Positions 36,201-48,903 of a stretch of DNA of 64,000 nt are shown here, in pieces (within the stretch, counting starts at the first letter, position 1; each line of letters starts with the position of its first letter). The notes below the pieces were generated by a model. It made no database searches. It saw only the letters and a program-made list of their open reading frames with translations, and was not told where the DNA came from. The DNA is taken from NCBI RefSeq assembly GCF_037038585.1, contig NC_092524.1:45531001-45595000 (forward strand), given 5' to 3'. This DNA is from Patagioenas fasciata. Lineage: Eukaryota; Chordata; Aves; Columbiformes; Columbidae. The translations under genes and the position numbers were made by a program.

Positions 36201-39200
36201 AGGAGGGCATCCTTTTGCCCTCCACACCTTTCAGCTCCAGTCCCTCCTTTCCACTCCACCCCTCTGCTGAATGTTCTTTTGACCTCTTTATTTTGTAGTG
36301 GTTAATGGGATTAATTTAGAACAGAAACAGTATCAATTAAAAACATGGTCCTTGCTGCTCTCAGAGTCTAGTCTATCTGTCCAGTAGGAGGATAGATCTC
36401 AATGCCAGTACTGGAGCAACCTTCCCCCCACGCCCCCTGTTCCTCCCCAGCCACCCTCAACATAAACAGAACAGCTGCCTGACACTTTTTGGCTTTTGAA
36501 TCATCTAATGAAGGGGGTCTGTTGTGGGACACAAACTTCAACCTGATGGATCCCAGATGGCCATATTTTAATCTGTTTCTGTGGTGTTTTGTGTTATTTT
36601 TAGGATATCTAGGAGGGGTTCCCAGTTCTTTGGACAGATAGATTGTTGTTTTCTTCTTCTTTTCTCTCTCAGGTCAGGGGCATTATCTAAGCTTTTCGGT
36701 AACACAAGCATTCTGCACAGCTTGTGATGATAGACCCAGGGATCAATCCTGCCCAGCCATCTCTTGTTGACCAGCAGGGATGACAGTTATTTGTTTAGTG
36801 ACAAGAGCCAAGGAATATTTTACATTTTTAGTACATATACTGTCTATATTACTTACTGGATTTTCAGAGTTATGTGATCTTTCAGCAGGAATAAAAGGAG
36901 GTTATATTTAAGAAGGTGGTATGGCAAAGACAAAAATAAAGTTCTTTATAGCAAGATGCAGCTGAACTTTTCTCATTTTATCCCTCCAAGGCTTACAGAT
37001 TCTCTTTGTATTGCTCACATCTTGTCCATAAAGTTTAAATCTATAAGTTGAGGATGTTCTTTTGCAATTAATACTAACATTTATTTGAAATTCCACAGGA
37101 TATCTTGGCTATAGAGTAAAGCCACTTTACAACTCTTGTAATTCATTTTGTGTTCTGTTAATAATTTGTACATTCAGTTTTCCTAACTATTCCTTTTCAG
37201 GTGCCCCAAGATGTACTGTCTGCTTGGTTACAAATTCTAACACTTTGGCCATATTTGTAGAAGGATCAGTCACCTCCTTACCTAGGGATTTTATAGTCAC
37301 CATCTCAGGAATGCTTACAGCCCACCTGGATCCTGTTTGTGATACCAGATATTAAGTGTTATGAGATCTGACAAACTGTAGCATCCAGGAGATTCCTTCC
37401 CTCCCAGTCCTTCAGACTGGAGACCACTGGCTTGTTCCCAGGTGCAGGCAGAAGTGAGGCTGAGTCTGAACTGCAGATATGCTCCCAAGCACACATAGAC
37501 AGTACAGACACGTATGGCTGCAAACACTTAACACATGGCAGGACAGTACCCACAAACACAAATAGCATTCACATGGAACAGGAAGACCAGAAATGGCCTA
37601 ATTCTTTTCCTACTCATCAGGTAATCAGGCGTGAAATTTGCAAGTGTATCGCACACATGCCCTCTCTCAGCTGAACACGCATACTCATGATCATGGAAGT
37701 ATCCAGTCTCTGCCAAACCTTAAGTCCTTCCAGTATCTGTCTCCAGGCCCTGAGCTTTTTAGTCAGGTCTCTGACCAGGATCTTGGGGTCCAGATTATGG
37801 TTTCCTCCTATTCACAGGCTAGCCCACCTTGAAGTCAACTTGATGATTCTACTTGGAAACTATTTAGGAGCAAATAGTGTTTGAGAAGACAAGACAGACT
37901 TGAGTGATGAGGCAGAACGGCGTACTGACCTGCAGCGTGCTAATCTGTGCTTGACCCATATTATCCCCCACCCCCTTCCTGTTGCCCATGGCTGTTCCTC
38001 TCCTATCTACCTTGATCTCTCCCTTTCCACGCCTTTGATTCTTTCCCTTAAACATCCATAAGTTTTCTACATTCCTACAGCCTCCTCTTAAGACATCTTA
38101 GTAATGGTTAATCAGTCCCAGATTTCTCCTATATCCCATAAGAAGTTTGCTCGTGCCTATGAGATGTGTTCCAGTATTCCACAATCATATCGTTCCTATC
38201 TCTTACAAAGTTTCTGGTTGAATTTCTTCAAGGTCACATTCAAGTCATTCTTCTAAAGGTCCATCCATCAGTGTCCCGGGAGTTCTGGTCTTTGTTACTC
38301 TCTCTTATCTGCAGTTTGTTAGAGTTTGTGTATCTGCACATTTAATTTATCACCTCTTTATTCCTACTCTGTCTTTTATGCTGAATAGCCAATTACCAGA
38401 TGCCCTTACAATTTCCTATTTGCTTTCAGCTGCAAAACTAAATTAAAAGCAACTTAAGAAAGCAGCACACAGTGTTTGTAGTTAGTTGGGTTTTTTTTTC
38501 ATATTGCAGTTGCTGTAGCTGTCAAAAAGGTATTAAATCATTTTGTGCAGAAAGGAAGGTTTCTGAAAGTACTTGACTGTCAAGATACAACTGTAACATG
38601 AAATTTTTATTTTCTCTTAATTATTTGATGTAGAGTTGGGAGGAATATATTTGATGATTGATTTGCTTTTAGTTTATGGGAAAGGCTTTTATTCCAGATT
38701 TTAACAATGAGCATGATTCTTGTCCTTTTGTTTACTTCCGCTTCTTTTGCCCCCTTTTAATTCTCTGTACTAGCTTGTTACCACTTTACACAGAAAACTA
38801 AAAGTATCTCTTTTCTTTCAAGCATCTGTTTGTGGCTGCTGCAGTTTGCTTTTCCATAGTGGCTTAATATTGCTGTGTGGAAGTGGAGGGTTTGAAGCAA
38901 AGCTTTCCTGTTATAAGAGGAAAGTTTTATCTAAGGCTTTCTGTATGAAAATAAGGGAGTGTTTTGTGGTGGTGGAGTAGGCAGGAGTAGGGGTCATGAA
39001 CAGACTGAAGATGAAAGGCAGTCCAGTAATTTTGAACTATCTTGCTGCTCACATTTTTCAGTCCAACGTCTTTGTTTGGTTGCTTTGCTCTGTTATTCCT
39101 AACTCCCTTATCTTTTTACTCTTTCTCTTTTTTTTTAATCTTAAATTAGAATGCATGGCCTTGGGGAAGGGACTGTCTCTTATTGCCTGTCTATTTTTTT

Positions 39201-42200
39201 TGACAACATAAAAATACTTCCCTCTTCAGACTGGGGTCTCTGGATAATCTTATAATATACCTAAGTGGAAAAAATGCTAACCTTTCAAACCGCAGTCTGA
39301 CTTAGAGGCATATTGCCATCTGCATGAGTCCAAGACTTAATTTTTACCTTCATAATTGTCAGCGATGACATGCTGCTCCTAAGGGAGGGTGAGCTGGGAG
39401 CCAAGGGTGAGCCCAGCCCAGACCGTGCCCTCACTGACCAGGGCACAGTCCTGCAGCACCTGAGCATGGCCAGCAGAGTTGGGTGCTGGAAACAGGGTCC
39501 ATCCACAGCTCTGGATGAGGTAAAGTGAGCAATCAGGTCCAGGGTCCTTCCAGAGAGTCCAGCTGGGAGAAGCAGGGGATGGGGCTGCAGACACTGATGC
39601 AGTAAAAGTCTGAGAGTTATCCAGGAGATGGGGCTTGAGACAGGTAAACCTACAACACAGCTCAGGAAGGGACTAAGGAGCACAGGCTGGGTTTAAATGG
39701 AGCCCACAGGGAGAGGGTGCAGGTGAGGGCCCCAAGTAGGATGCTTGTAGCTTTACCCCCATAAGCACAGGCAGCACAAAGTGCCTGATTCCATTTCCAA
39801 GGGTTGCTGCTTAGAGACAACCTTGATGGGTTTCTCTAGGATGTGTCACCATACCTCTCCTGCTTACCAACCAGTCTGGCTTGGAGTTCACTGGCATATG
39901 ACACATGCACACTCTAGACAGCAGGATCACACAGGGGTTAGGAATGGGGTTTAATGATTAGACAGGATGCACAGTGATGTTTAGGCTGTGCCAGATAACT
40001 GAACTGACCAGGTTTCTGCGTATATATAATGAGCCTCGTTCATTCTCCCCTCTCTGTTTTCCTGTGTTTGTTCTGCCCTGATCCACCTTGATCCTTTCCA
40101 GTTCCTGCCTTTGGCCTTTCCCTTAAACAATGCATAATAAGTCCTGTGCAATCTGCCAAACCTTTTCTTCAGTCCCCAAGTCCTCCCCAGGGAGTGCATC
40201 CCAATATAAGTCCTATACCTCTTTATGCTATGGTTCCCCTTATTTTGCACAGAATTCTGAAGAGCTTTTCTTCTGTTGAATACCCCTGGTGGGTAGGTTC
40301 ACACTAAGGACAATGGCTCTAATGGTCTGTCTTTGATCGTCCTAGGAGTAGCTGACTTGGATGGATAAGGCTGTCAGTGTTCTCCCTCTTGTCATCCCAG
40401 CCTTGTTCCTCTGATCATTATCTGCCTATTTTGAATAGCTATTAGCTAGACATCTTTGCAACTAGACTTTTGCTTGCTTTTTATTTAAGAAAGGCTGACT
40501 TTTAAGTATTTAAAAACAATGATTTTTTTAAAAAAAACTGTGCCAAAGGCTGAGCATGGAAAACATTTACTTGGAAGGTTGGAGCGCAGTAAAATATCAA
40601 GTGGTAAAAGATGAATTAAAAAGGAATGTATGCCTTAAAACATGGCATATTTTGGTAAAATTTATATTGGTGAAATATTAAATAAAAAGGAATGTAGCCT
40701 AAGTAGCCGTCAGAGTAGTCCACAGTGATCCAGGCCTATTTATTGTAGGTTAAAGAACTGAGAATTGTATAGGTACTTCAGAGATGACAAATACAATTTC
40801 TCCTTTGCCATTAGGGCAAATTGAAAAGCTTCCATTTGCTTTGATATGTATTCATGGGATTATATTCACTGTCTCCTACAAGGCATTAGGGGGTAATGGA
40901 CTGGTTTTCATACCTTTTTAAATTATTTGTGCTGCTCTTGACCTAATCTTCAGTATCTTTTTTCAGCTGCTGGTTCAGTTTGTTCAGAATACTTCTATTC
41001 CACTGGGGCAAGGGCTGGTGGAATCGGAACCAAAAGACATCACCTGTCTTTCTCTCCTTCCTGTTACTGAGACCTCAGAATGCAACAGACTCATGTTGCC
41101 AGGTAAAATCTCTGTGGAGGATCTTTGTGAGTGTGCCCTTTGTGCAGCTGTCTTCGCTGTGCCACAGTGGCAACTGCCTCTTGCTGATAAGATATTCCAG
41201 GGATGGGGGAACAAGTTCAGGAGGGTGACTGAAACTTTTCTCATTTAACAGTGAAGTCTGACTAGTTAGAAAATTCCTTCTTCCTCCAGTCTCTCTCAAG
41301 TTCTATTTTATTTTTTCTAGAAAAATAACTTCTTAGGTATCTTTTAGTCATAGTGTATTTATGCTTTTTATTTACTCTGGTTTTACTTTCTTCACTAGAT
41401 GATGAAAGAGATCTCACTTCTCCAAGCCACACTAATTCTTCCAAGGATGTTTCTTCATCTGCTGTCTTGAGAAGTCTCCAGGTAAATGTGGGCCCTGATG
41501 GAGACGAAACAAGGGCACAGAATGTACAGAAACCATCTGAACTTCTGTCAACTCCAGAGACTTCCAGTTTATTGCAAGACCTCCAGCCCAGTGACAGCAC
41601 TTCATTTATTCTTCTCAACCTAACAAGAGCAGGTAATTCTTCTGTTTGTCATCCAGCTGTATATGTCTCAGACAGCAGAATGGAGGAGGTACGAGTACAG
41701 CTCTGTCCCTGCTGCTTCTGAAGGGGAAAGATCACAAATTTTTCTGGGCATTATTGGATATTTCAGGAGCATTTAATCAGCAGCAGCTTCACAATGCAGT
41801 GAAAACTTTTTCAGTGCAGCTATTAGGTCTATGCCATAAACATTAGACTCTGGGAAGTGAAAGAAATTTCCCTCTGTTACATTATCCTTCTGTTTCATGA
41901 AGTTATTTTTGTTTCTAGGGTTGGGGTCTCCAGCAGAGCACTTGGTGTTTGTTCAAGATGAAGCAGAAGATTCTGGGAATGACTTTCTCTCTCATGACAG
42001 CACAGACAGCAGTACTCCGTGGTTCCTACGAGTGCAAGAGTTGGCCCATGACAGTTTAATTGCTGCCACTCGGGCACAGCTCGCTAAGAATGCCAAAGCA
42101 AGCAATAATGGTAGGAAATACCCTCCTTATGTCTCAATAGATGAATGTTCCATACAAGGCTCCTAGTTTCAGCTTCTTTCTTCCCTTCTCTTTCACTCTC

Positions 42201-45200
42201 TCTTGCTCTTAATCTGTTCTGACATGTCTTCATATCATCAGTGACAGAATTACACAGGACAGTCATGTAATGTTTCTGCAATAGAAACAGGCTCTTCCAT
42301 TTTTCTCAGGAAATGAACTTCAGTGGATCCAGCAGTTCCATTGTAGTCCCCATGTTCTCTGGTACATGTGAAGTATCTTCTTTCTGACTGCAGCTGCTTT
42401 TATTTCAGCTTTTGTTTTCACTTTCAAGTGTCTATTTTTAATGCATACTGTAATTCATACTTCGTAGCTCCACAGGGTTTGGAGATCAGCTTTCTGGAGA
42501 ATACATAATTGGATGTAGTCACATGCTTTGTGACTTAATTATTTTAATAAATAATTGCAAACAAATGCATGATGTCTTTTTTAGCTAAGGTGTTTTTAAA
42601 AATAGTTATCCTGGCTAATACTTAAAATCAGTTTGTTGATATTAATAGACTGTTTTTATAATTTTTGATGGATTGGCTTTCTATTCTCATTATAAGACTC
42701 ATCTGGTAGCAGCTGATCTGATACAGGTAGTTTGTTGGGAATAGATTACGGGCCTGGTAAAGTTTGCAAGTCTGTTATGGGTTAGGCAGCAGCATGTAGG
42801 ACATGGTAAACGATTAGTAACAAGGCACATACCTGCTTTACAGTCCTGTATCATATATGATGCTGGTTTTATCTATTAAATTTGACACATTGTAGTGATC
42901 TTTATGGTTTTTAGATTTTGCTGGGCTTTTTCTTCCAGGTGAAAATGTTCATCTTTGCTCAGGAGATGGGCAGCCAAAAGACTCCAGCCCCATTCCTCAT
43001 TTATCTCGCGTGGAAAGGAAGCTGAAGTGCACAGTTGAGGGCTGCGATCGGACGTTTGTGTGGCCAGCTCACTTCAAGTATCATCTGAAAACACACCGGT
43101 GAGTGGAACAAAGGTGTATTTTGTCATGACTTTGAAAAACTGTGCTCTGTTTTTGGGATAGCATTATTTTTTTACATTGACAGGCTGTGAAAATGTGGGA
43201 TTACTCTTGGAAATACTAGGCCCTTTGCTAGCTTTGGGTCATTTATGTTGAAACACCAGGACCAAATTTGGATGATTTTTGGAGGTCCTTGTTAGTGATC
43301 AGTTTTGAGTATTTGTATTTTAACAGGTGCTCGATAAAGAGCATGCCTCTATCCTATAGTGAACATAAGAACTTTTAGGTTGCTATCATACTTTTATATA
43401 TCCTTGAACAAACTTGCTTGATCTAGAAAATCACCCTACTCTTTTTTAGATAAGAAACTGACAGTCTCTAAGGTACACTGTAGAAGAGCAGCTTAAAAAC
43501 TGAGGAGCGCTCCAACAGACATGAGGCCATCATCTTGCCCTGAGACAAGGCCAGCAGTAATTGCATATATTATATGAACACATAGAGTCATTTTTGATCG
43601 TCCAGTGACTAAAATTCCACAATGCTCCTATATAATCTGTTGCACCAATTTACTAAATCATTCTGGGTAGGGAGTAGTCAAGGCAATATGATGAAAAGAT
43701 ACTACCTGAACAAATACTTCCAGTGGACCACTCAGACTCTAGTTCCTTAGGACTTAGGTCGTTCACTTTGCTGGAGTCTCTGTGTTTTCTGATATAATTC
43801 ATTTTGGTTTAAATGTTTCTGCTTTTTATTTAATCAAAAAAAGAAGTTGAGTGTTCACAAAAAAATACGTTGCAGTGGCTGGTAATGAAACAGCTGATTT
43901 GTTGCTTTCCAGGAATGACCGCTCCTTCACCTGCCCAGCAGAGGGCTGTGGAAAAAGTTTCTACGTCTTGCAGAGGCTGAAGGTGCACATGAGAACTCAC
44001 AATGGTGAAAAACCCTTTGTGTGCACGGAGCTGGGCTGTGGGAAACAGTTCACAACAGCTGGAAATCTGAAGAACCACCTACGAATTCACACTGGTGTGT
44101 TTTAGACCTCACCTATTTGTGGTCTGCAGAGGTGGGGTCTTTACTGAGGAATAAACCACTTCCTCCTCCATCCTCAAACTTCTCAGAATCTTATGTTTTT
44201 TTCTCTGTCCTACATTAATGTCCATTTTCTATCAATTCACATTGAACTATACGTCAAGTTAATCAACTACTTACCCCCTTTACTATCCTATAAAATTCCA
44301 CACAGGTTTTACCCTTTAAGTACTATATGATGATGCTGTACTCATGCTAGGAAGATTCCCTTCCCCCTCCAGTGGTTTGATGGAGGGAGTGGTGTGTGTT
44401 GTTTTGGGAAGCAAATAGACTTTTCCCAGGGGAACAGTCTGTGAACATGACTGCTGAAATTGTTTTTTATGAAGAAACTATTTTAAATTCCTGAAAGGCA
44501 CAATAGCTTAGATATTCCCCAGTGTGGAGTCCTGGCGGACACAGTCGCAGCTGTATTGACATCTAGCTGAATCTGATTAGCTTACATCACCTGTGCTGCT
44601 TGTAGAATGACTACATTTGGGAAATGTAGGGAAGTGAGAAATACAGTGGAATGATTAGCAAAAATATAGCAGCAAGGTCTAGTAGGAAAAGGCGATAACT
44701 GAAGACAGCATTCTGGCATGCAAACTGCTCTGCTTGTGCTAATGCTAATTTGGGATGGTACCATATGCTGGAGCCTGTGTACTCTTAACTCATGCTCAGC
44801 TTTTGATATTAAATAAAACAAGAACCTTTATTTCATAGTGCTGTATTTTATACATGGTTTGTTTATGCTGTCTCTTCTGGAGAATCTGATCCTGCTTTGT
44901 CAATATTTTTAGAAGTTGGTGTACCAGCCAAAGTCTTGAAAACTGCAGAAAGTCCTGTAGGTGTTTTTATTCTAGAAAGTCGTTTGAGGGAGGCACACAA
45001 GTTACTGCTGAAATCATCAGCAGTTTAATAGTTAGCAAACTTCATAGTGAATATGCTGGTGGTTTGGTTGGGTTTTTTAAGCCTCAGGATTATCACACCA
45101 TTTAAACAAATGGGCCACTTCAAGCCTCTCAGAATATTGTTAGAGATTCACTGATGGCCAAGGTAGGTAGGCTTGCATGACAGCTAACATTTTAAAATAA

Positions 45201-48200
45201 CCTTGACAACTGCAGGAGCACAAGGCCTCCCTAGTAAAATGAAATCATAGATTATGTGGGCCGCCAGCAGCTGTTTATGCCTTCTGCTTTACTTAAGTGC
45301 TACCGTATGGTATGTGCTTTGTAGATACACATGGAAGAAGGTTGCTATTTTAAAGAATTTGCAGTCTAGCTAGGACACATGGTTTGGGGGGCAGATGTTG
45401 GGATGTAGTTAAAAATTATGTATACCAATAATAAAATTTTAAACGTGTAGTAACAGCAGCCATAGTTTTTACAGTTGTCTTTTGCACTTAAAGCTCCCAG
45501 CCAAGGCACAGAGAACGTTAAAAGGCCCAACTAACACATGCACAATCCTCCATGACAGAGTGAGTGTTCTGCAACCAACAAACTAGTAGCTTCTGGAGGA
45601 GTAAATAGTAACTTTCCTAGCTGCAAATTGATGAGGTGCAGTTACGAGTTTGATCAGACCAAAGGTGTTACAAAACTGCAGGTATAAATAGATGTAGGAT
45701 TTCTAGAAATGGAACTGTGTGCTGTTATTTTTGTCAATGGTAGTTTTTCTTCCAAGTTTTAAATATTTGTAACAAGGCAGGAGGTACAGTGTTTGAGAAT
45801 CTGCCACATATTTCAGCTTTGTAACACTAATCAGAACATGCTGTATTGATCCTTTTTGCTCAGATCTGTTGAATGCTGTAGCAGATAGGAAGCTGAGAAA
45901 TTAACTGTGGGGAGAGGACTTCTAAAGGCAAAAGCACAGTAGAAACAGCTTTAAAAACAAGTTTACTCTGAAAGAGCTGTGTGTATGTTAGACAATAAAT
46001 TAGTTAAAATAGCTTGCTTAATCTCCTGTGGACTTGCTGTTACTCTGATACAGTGGTCTAGCTAAGGACTTGAAATCATAGTGTTAAAGATAGTATATTG
46101 AGTGGGTTGTTGCAGGCAAAAGTTATCTCTGCGGTTTTTAAGGCTTTATTAAGAGGGTGTTTAGAACAGATTAATTATGTCGCATTGCATTAGTGTGGTC
46201 ACCTCCCAATTTTTCATCATTTAGACAAATACAAAAATAGCTGTGGAGAGATACAAAAATAATGAATTTCAGCCTATGAGAACAAATTGTGCCTTGAATT
46301 TCTGTTCTTCCACAGATAAATATAAATGACTGACACATCTCTCACGGGATTTTGCCAAGTTCAGCCTGATCTGAAATAAAGTATAGAATCTGACATGAAG
46401 GGAAATACAGTTAATGGAATTTTTGGCACCGAGAGGCAGAAAGGGAACAGAATCCTAGGAGTGTGTGAAGCAGAGAGCTGGTTGCTAAGAACTGTATATA
46501 GAAGATATATCATAGTCCAGGCACTTTTAAATTACTCTTTTGGTATTTATATACTTGGAAGATCGATTTAGAAACACTGGGCCCTTGGTTCGCTTTCAGT
46601 GAATGATGATCTAAGAATATTTCAGAACATCAGTATTTCTACTTCAAAGCTGATGAAGAGAATGCTTTAAAAGCTTTAGGAAGCATATGTGTAATTTCTG
46701 TTGAACTTGTTGCACCTAAGGCCAAAAGGGAGAATGCAGTAGACATCTTCAGAGGGACTTGGATGATCAGATCAAGTTGTGATCCCAAAATCTAAGAACT
46801 TACTTTTCCCTTGTAGGGGAAAAACCTTTTCTGTGTGAGGCACAGGGATGTGGTCGTTCCTTTGCTGAATACTCCAGCCTTCGGAAACATTTGGTTGTCC
46901 ACTCAGGTAAGAGTCTTCACCTAACATTCTGTGGCCTATCTGAGAAAAGATCTGTATTGTAGGACTTTGCTTTTATTTCCTTAAGAAAAATGCCCTGGTT
47001 TTTACAGGTCATAGTGTTTCACAACTTCCTTTGTGGTGCCTGTAGCCATTAGTTTTTTGAGTTTTTTTTCTGTTGTTGCTGTTTCTAAATTTCTAGATTT
47101 AAATTACATTTTTAAAACTTGTTTTTAAATTGTTTCTAAAATGTCATAAAGTTGGATATCTCTTTCATAGCTGCCATTTTCTTTCTTAAAAGAGAGGACC
47201 TAGCACCTCTGTATATTAACCAAAGCCATTCACATCTGAAATCTATCATGAGTTTGTTTCTGCCCTAGGTAGGGTTCTCCTTTATTTTTTCAATACTACA
47301 TACTTGTAGTTGGACAAAGCATTAGATGGACATCTATTTCACAAATGTTTCAAAGCTTCTGCCTTCTATTTTGATTGATCTGTCTTAAATATCATCAGCA
47401 CATAATGAATGTGCCTTGTTTGAGGAAGGAGAGACTTTATTGGGGTAGTAATGTTTGAGACTACCCGAGTTCTTCATGCTTTCTTTTTCCTGTCTTCTTG
47501 GATACCATGCTGTTGAGCTCGCATGTATGGACATCATACTTGTATGGAGGAAATGGTAGACTGCTCTGTAAAATGGAAATGGTTTCACAGTGACAAGTCA
47601 TCATCCAGTCTCTGCTCAGTAATATAAACCAGTTGCTGCAATTTGTTGTATGGTGGCAGGAGACGGCTTCCTTGCCTCTGCTTCCTTGCTTTTGGTCCTT
47701 TTATTCTAGGTATGGGACATTAAATATTTCCATGTCACTGAGTAAGAGATTCCAAATAACTTGTTCCCTCTCATAAATCAGAGTTGAGGACTTTGTATTG
47801 CTCTCCAGACTTGAGATTTCCAACAACTGGCAGTACTGATACCTAAACCTCTTCTGTTCTGAAAGCTTATTGCACTCCAGGAAACAGGAATATTTCTCAT
47901 TTGTTTTTATTCACTGATAATTAGCACCAGTGGTGTCAACTCCAACAGTATTATTGGCTTCTTGGTTTATGAGATCTTTATTCCAAATTTGGTAATTGTT
48001 GGGACGTTTTTCTCCCCCTTCTACTACAAGGAGTGAAGCCCCATCAGTGCCAAATTTGTGGGAAGACGTTTTCCCAGAGTGGTAGCAGAAATGTGCACAT
48101 GAGGAAACATCACTCCCGAATTGGAACAGATGGCAGCAGAGAGCAGGAACAGCCAGGTAAGGAAGGGAGGGCACGATCCGTGGGGAAGACGTACAGGGAA

Positions 48201-48857
48201 GAATTAGTGGATGGTCAAAGAGAAATGGAAGATGTTTGTCCTCAAAATATGAGACCACAAGCCGGTAAGGAATAAAAGACTGTTCCTCTTGGAAATGTGG
48301 ATGGATTGCTCACTCCACCCTTTTCTAGGATAGAAGACAAAGGTGTGTTTCTGTATTGTGGTCAAGGGGCAGATAGGTTCATTGTTTTCAAAATTAATGT
48401 GAATCTGGTATTTTTCTTTCACATGGAATTTGTGCCCATCATTATGTATTCTTGTTGCAAGATGCCTGTTTTTTTAATTGCAATTTGAAATATTTAAAGA
48501 GAAATCCAAGCCCACATGAGATCCTGCCATACTGAGGCTCAAAACAATGCAGGAGTTACCGTCCATTGGAGCACTGGATGCCCAAAGAATAGGAAAAGAT
48601 AAAGTAGGTTTCTAGGGAAGAAGTCTGTGTGACTTGGAGGTGGGCATGGTATGTTGTAGTGTCATTACATTATGAGAATTTTGGTTTACTGTTTTGTTTT
48701 GTTTCTTTTTCCACAACAGAGTCACTGATGGGCAGCAGTTTGCTGGAAGAATCTACAGTGCATAGTAAGAATCTCATCTCCATGAACTCTCAGCCCAGCC
48801 TTGGTGTTGAGTCTCTGCACCTGCCAGATACTGAGTCTATTATTGGAGTAGAGGAGG
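33224..48857 (+). CDS. ZNF410: ZNF410 zinc finger transcription factor, 3' end not found
   Basis: Nine coding exons join in frame to 430 residues; human has 478. Start MLSDELESKPE equals human. The acidic N-terminal half (FVQNTSIPLGQGLVESE, QDLQPSDSTSFILLNLTRAG, WFLRVQELAHDSLIAATRAQ) is highly conserved. Five C2H2 fingers follow: Cys229-His251, Cys259-His281, Cys289-His311, Cys319-His341 and Cys349-His369. Fingers 1-4 are C-X4-C and finger 5 is C-X2-C. ZNF410 (APA-1) is a DNA-binding activator whose main known target in mammals is CHD4 (NuRD). Exons: 33224-33256, 40967-41102, 41399-41632, 41919-42110, 42939-43098, 43913-44094, 46817-46906, 48031-48156, 48720-48857. The region matching human EVLAEGSPRSLSSV to ERRT was not located. 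Confidence 0.94.
33870..34570 (+). repeat. Diverged dispersed repeat, copy 1
   Basis: Shares ordered blocks with copy 2: AATCTTGGGG near 33982, GAGTTCTG then TTTGTTACTCT near 34413-34434, and ATTTATTACCTCT near 34501. It ends near AGCCACTAGTCAGGTAT. Class unknown; an old LTR is possible. Confidence 0.6.
37640..38420 (+). repeat. Diverged dispersed repeat, copy 2
   Basis: Has GATCTTGGGG near 37779, CTTTCCCTTAAAC at 38041-38053, GGGAGTTCTGGTCTTTGTTA near 38279, and ends near AGCCAATTACCAGATG. Same order and strand as copies 1 and 3. It may extend left to about 37.44 kb. Confidence 0.6.
39780..40470 (+). repeat. Diverged dispersed repeat, copy 3
   Basis: Has the exact 13-mer CTTTCCCTTAAAC at 40116-40128, then ATAATAAGTC as in copy 1, and ends near TTGAATAGCTATTAGCTAGACAT, resembling the ends of the other copies. 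Confidence 0.55.
40967..41102 (+). CDS. ZNF410: ZNF410 coding exon 2
   Basis: 136 nt between ttttcag and gtaaaa. Encodes LLVQFVQNTSIPLGQGLVES and CLSLLPVTETSECNRLMLP, near-identical to human. Confidence 0.95.
41399..41632 (+). CDS. ZNF410: ZNF410 coding exon 3
   Basis: 234 nt between ttcactag and gtaatt. Ser/Thr-rich: SSAVLRSLQVNVGPDGDETR, then LLQDLQPSDSTSFILLNLTR. Confidence 0.95.
41919..42110 (+). CDS. ZNF410: ZNF410 coding exon 4
   Basis: 192 nt between gtttctag and gtagga. Encodes AEHLVFVQDEAEDSGNDFL and WFLRVQELAHDSLIAATRAQ. The last is essentially invariant relative to human. Confidence 0.95.
42939..43098 (+). CDS. ZNF410: ZNF410 coding exon 5, zinc finger 1
   Basis: 160 nt. After a variable Ser/Pro linker it encodes KLKCTVEGCDRTF and HFKYHLKTH, a complete C-X4-C...H-X3-H finger (Cys229, Cys234, His247, His251). 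Confidence 0.96.
43913..44094 (+). CDS. ZNF410: ZNF410 coding exon 6, zinc fingers 2-3
   Basis: 182 nt between ctttccag and gtgtgt. Finger 2 is FTCPAEGCGKSF...HMRTH, then linker NGEKP, then finger 3 FVCTELGCGKQF...HLRIH. Confidence 0.96.
44095..46816 (+). other. ZNF410: ZNF410 intron between fingers 3 and 4
   Basis: 2.7-kb AT-rich intron. No exon, RNA gene or clear mobile element seen. Confidence 0.65.
46817..46906 (+). CDS. ZNF410: ZNF410 coding exon 7, zinc finger 4
   Basis: 90 nt between cttgtag and gtaaga. Encodes GEKPFLCEAQGCGRSFAEYS and SLRKHLVVHS, identical to human as remembered. Confidence 0.96.
48031..48156 (+). CDS. ZNF410: ZNF410 coding exon 8, zinc finger 5
   Basis: 126 nt between ctacaag and gtaagg. 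Finger 5 (HQCQICGKTFSQSGS...HMRKHH) is intact. The linker before it reads GVKP where human has GEKP. Confidence 0.95.
48720..48857 (+). CDS. ZNF410: ZNF410 coding exon 9 (last one found)
   Basis: 138 nt between caacag and gtgaga. Encodes SLMGSSLLEESTVHSKNLIS and SIIGVEE, matching human. If the donor is not used, the frame reads through to a TGA at 48901-48903, adding a short unconserved tail. Confidence 0.93.
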
Positions 48858-48903
48858 GTGAGACCAGCTGCTCTTTTTTCCGCCCTCTTATATGTGGTGA
48901 CTG

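Larger units (their letters stand above)
33257..40966 (+). other. ZNF410: ZNF410 intron 2, repeat-bearing
   Basis: 7.7-kb intron with three diverged direct copies of one repeat (about 33.87-34.57, 37.64-38.42 and 39.78-40.47 kb). Its mid-part (36.0-36.6 kb) is less AT-rich and has clustered TAAT motifs. No exon recognised. Confidence 0.65.

Noticed and set aside
39285-39683. 132-codon - strand open frame
   Set aside because: Lies beside repeat copy 3, with no recognisable domain and no splice or promoter context.
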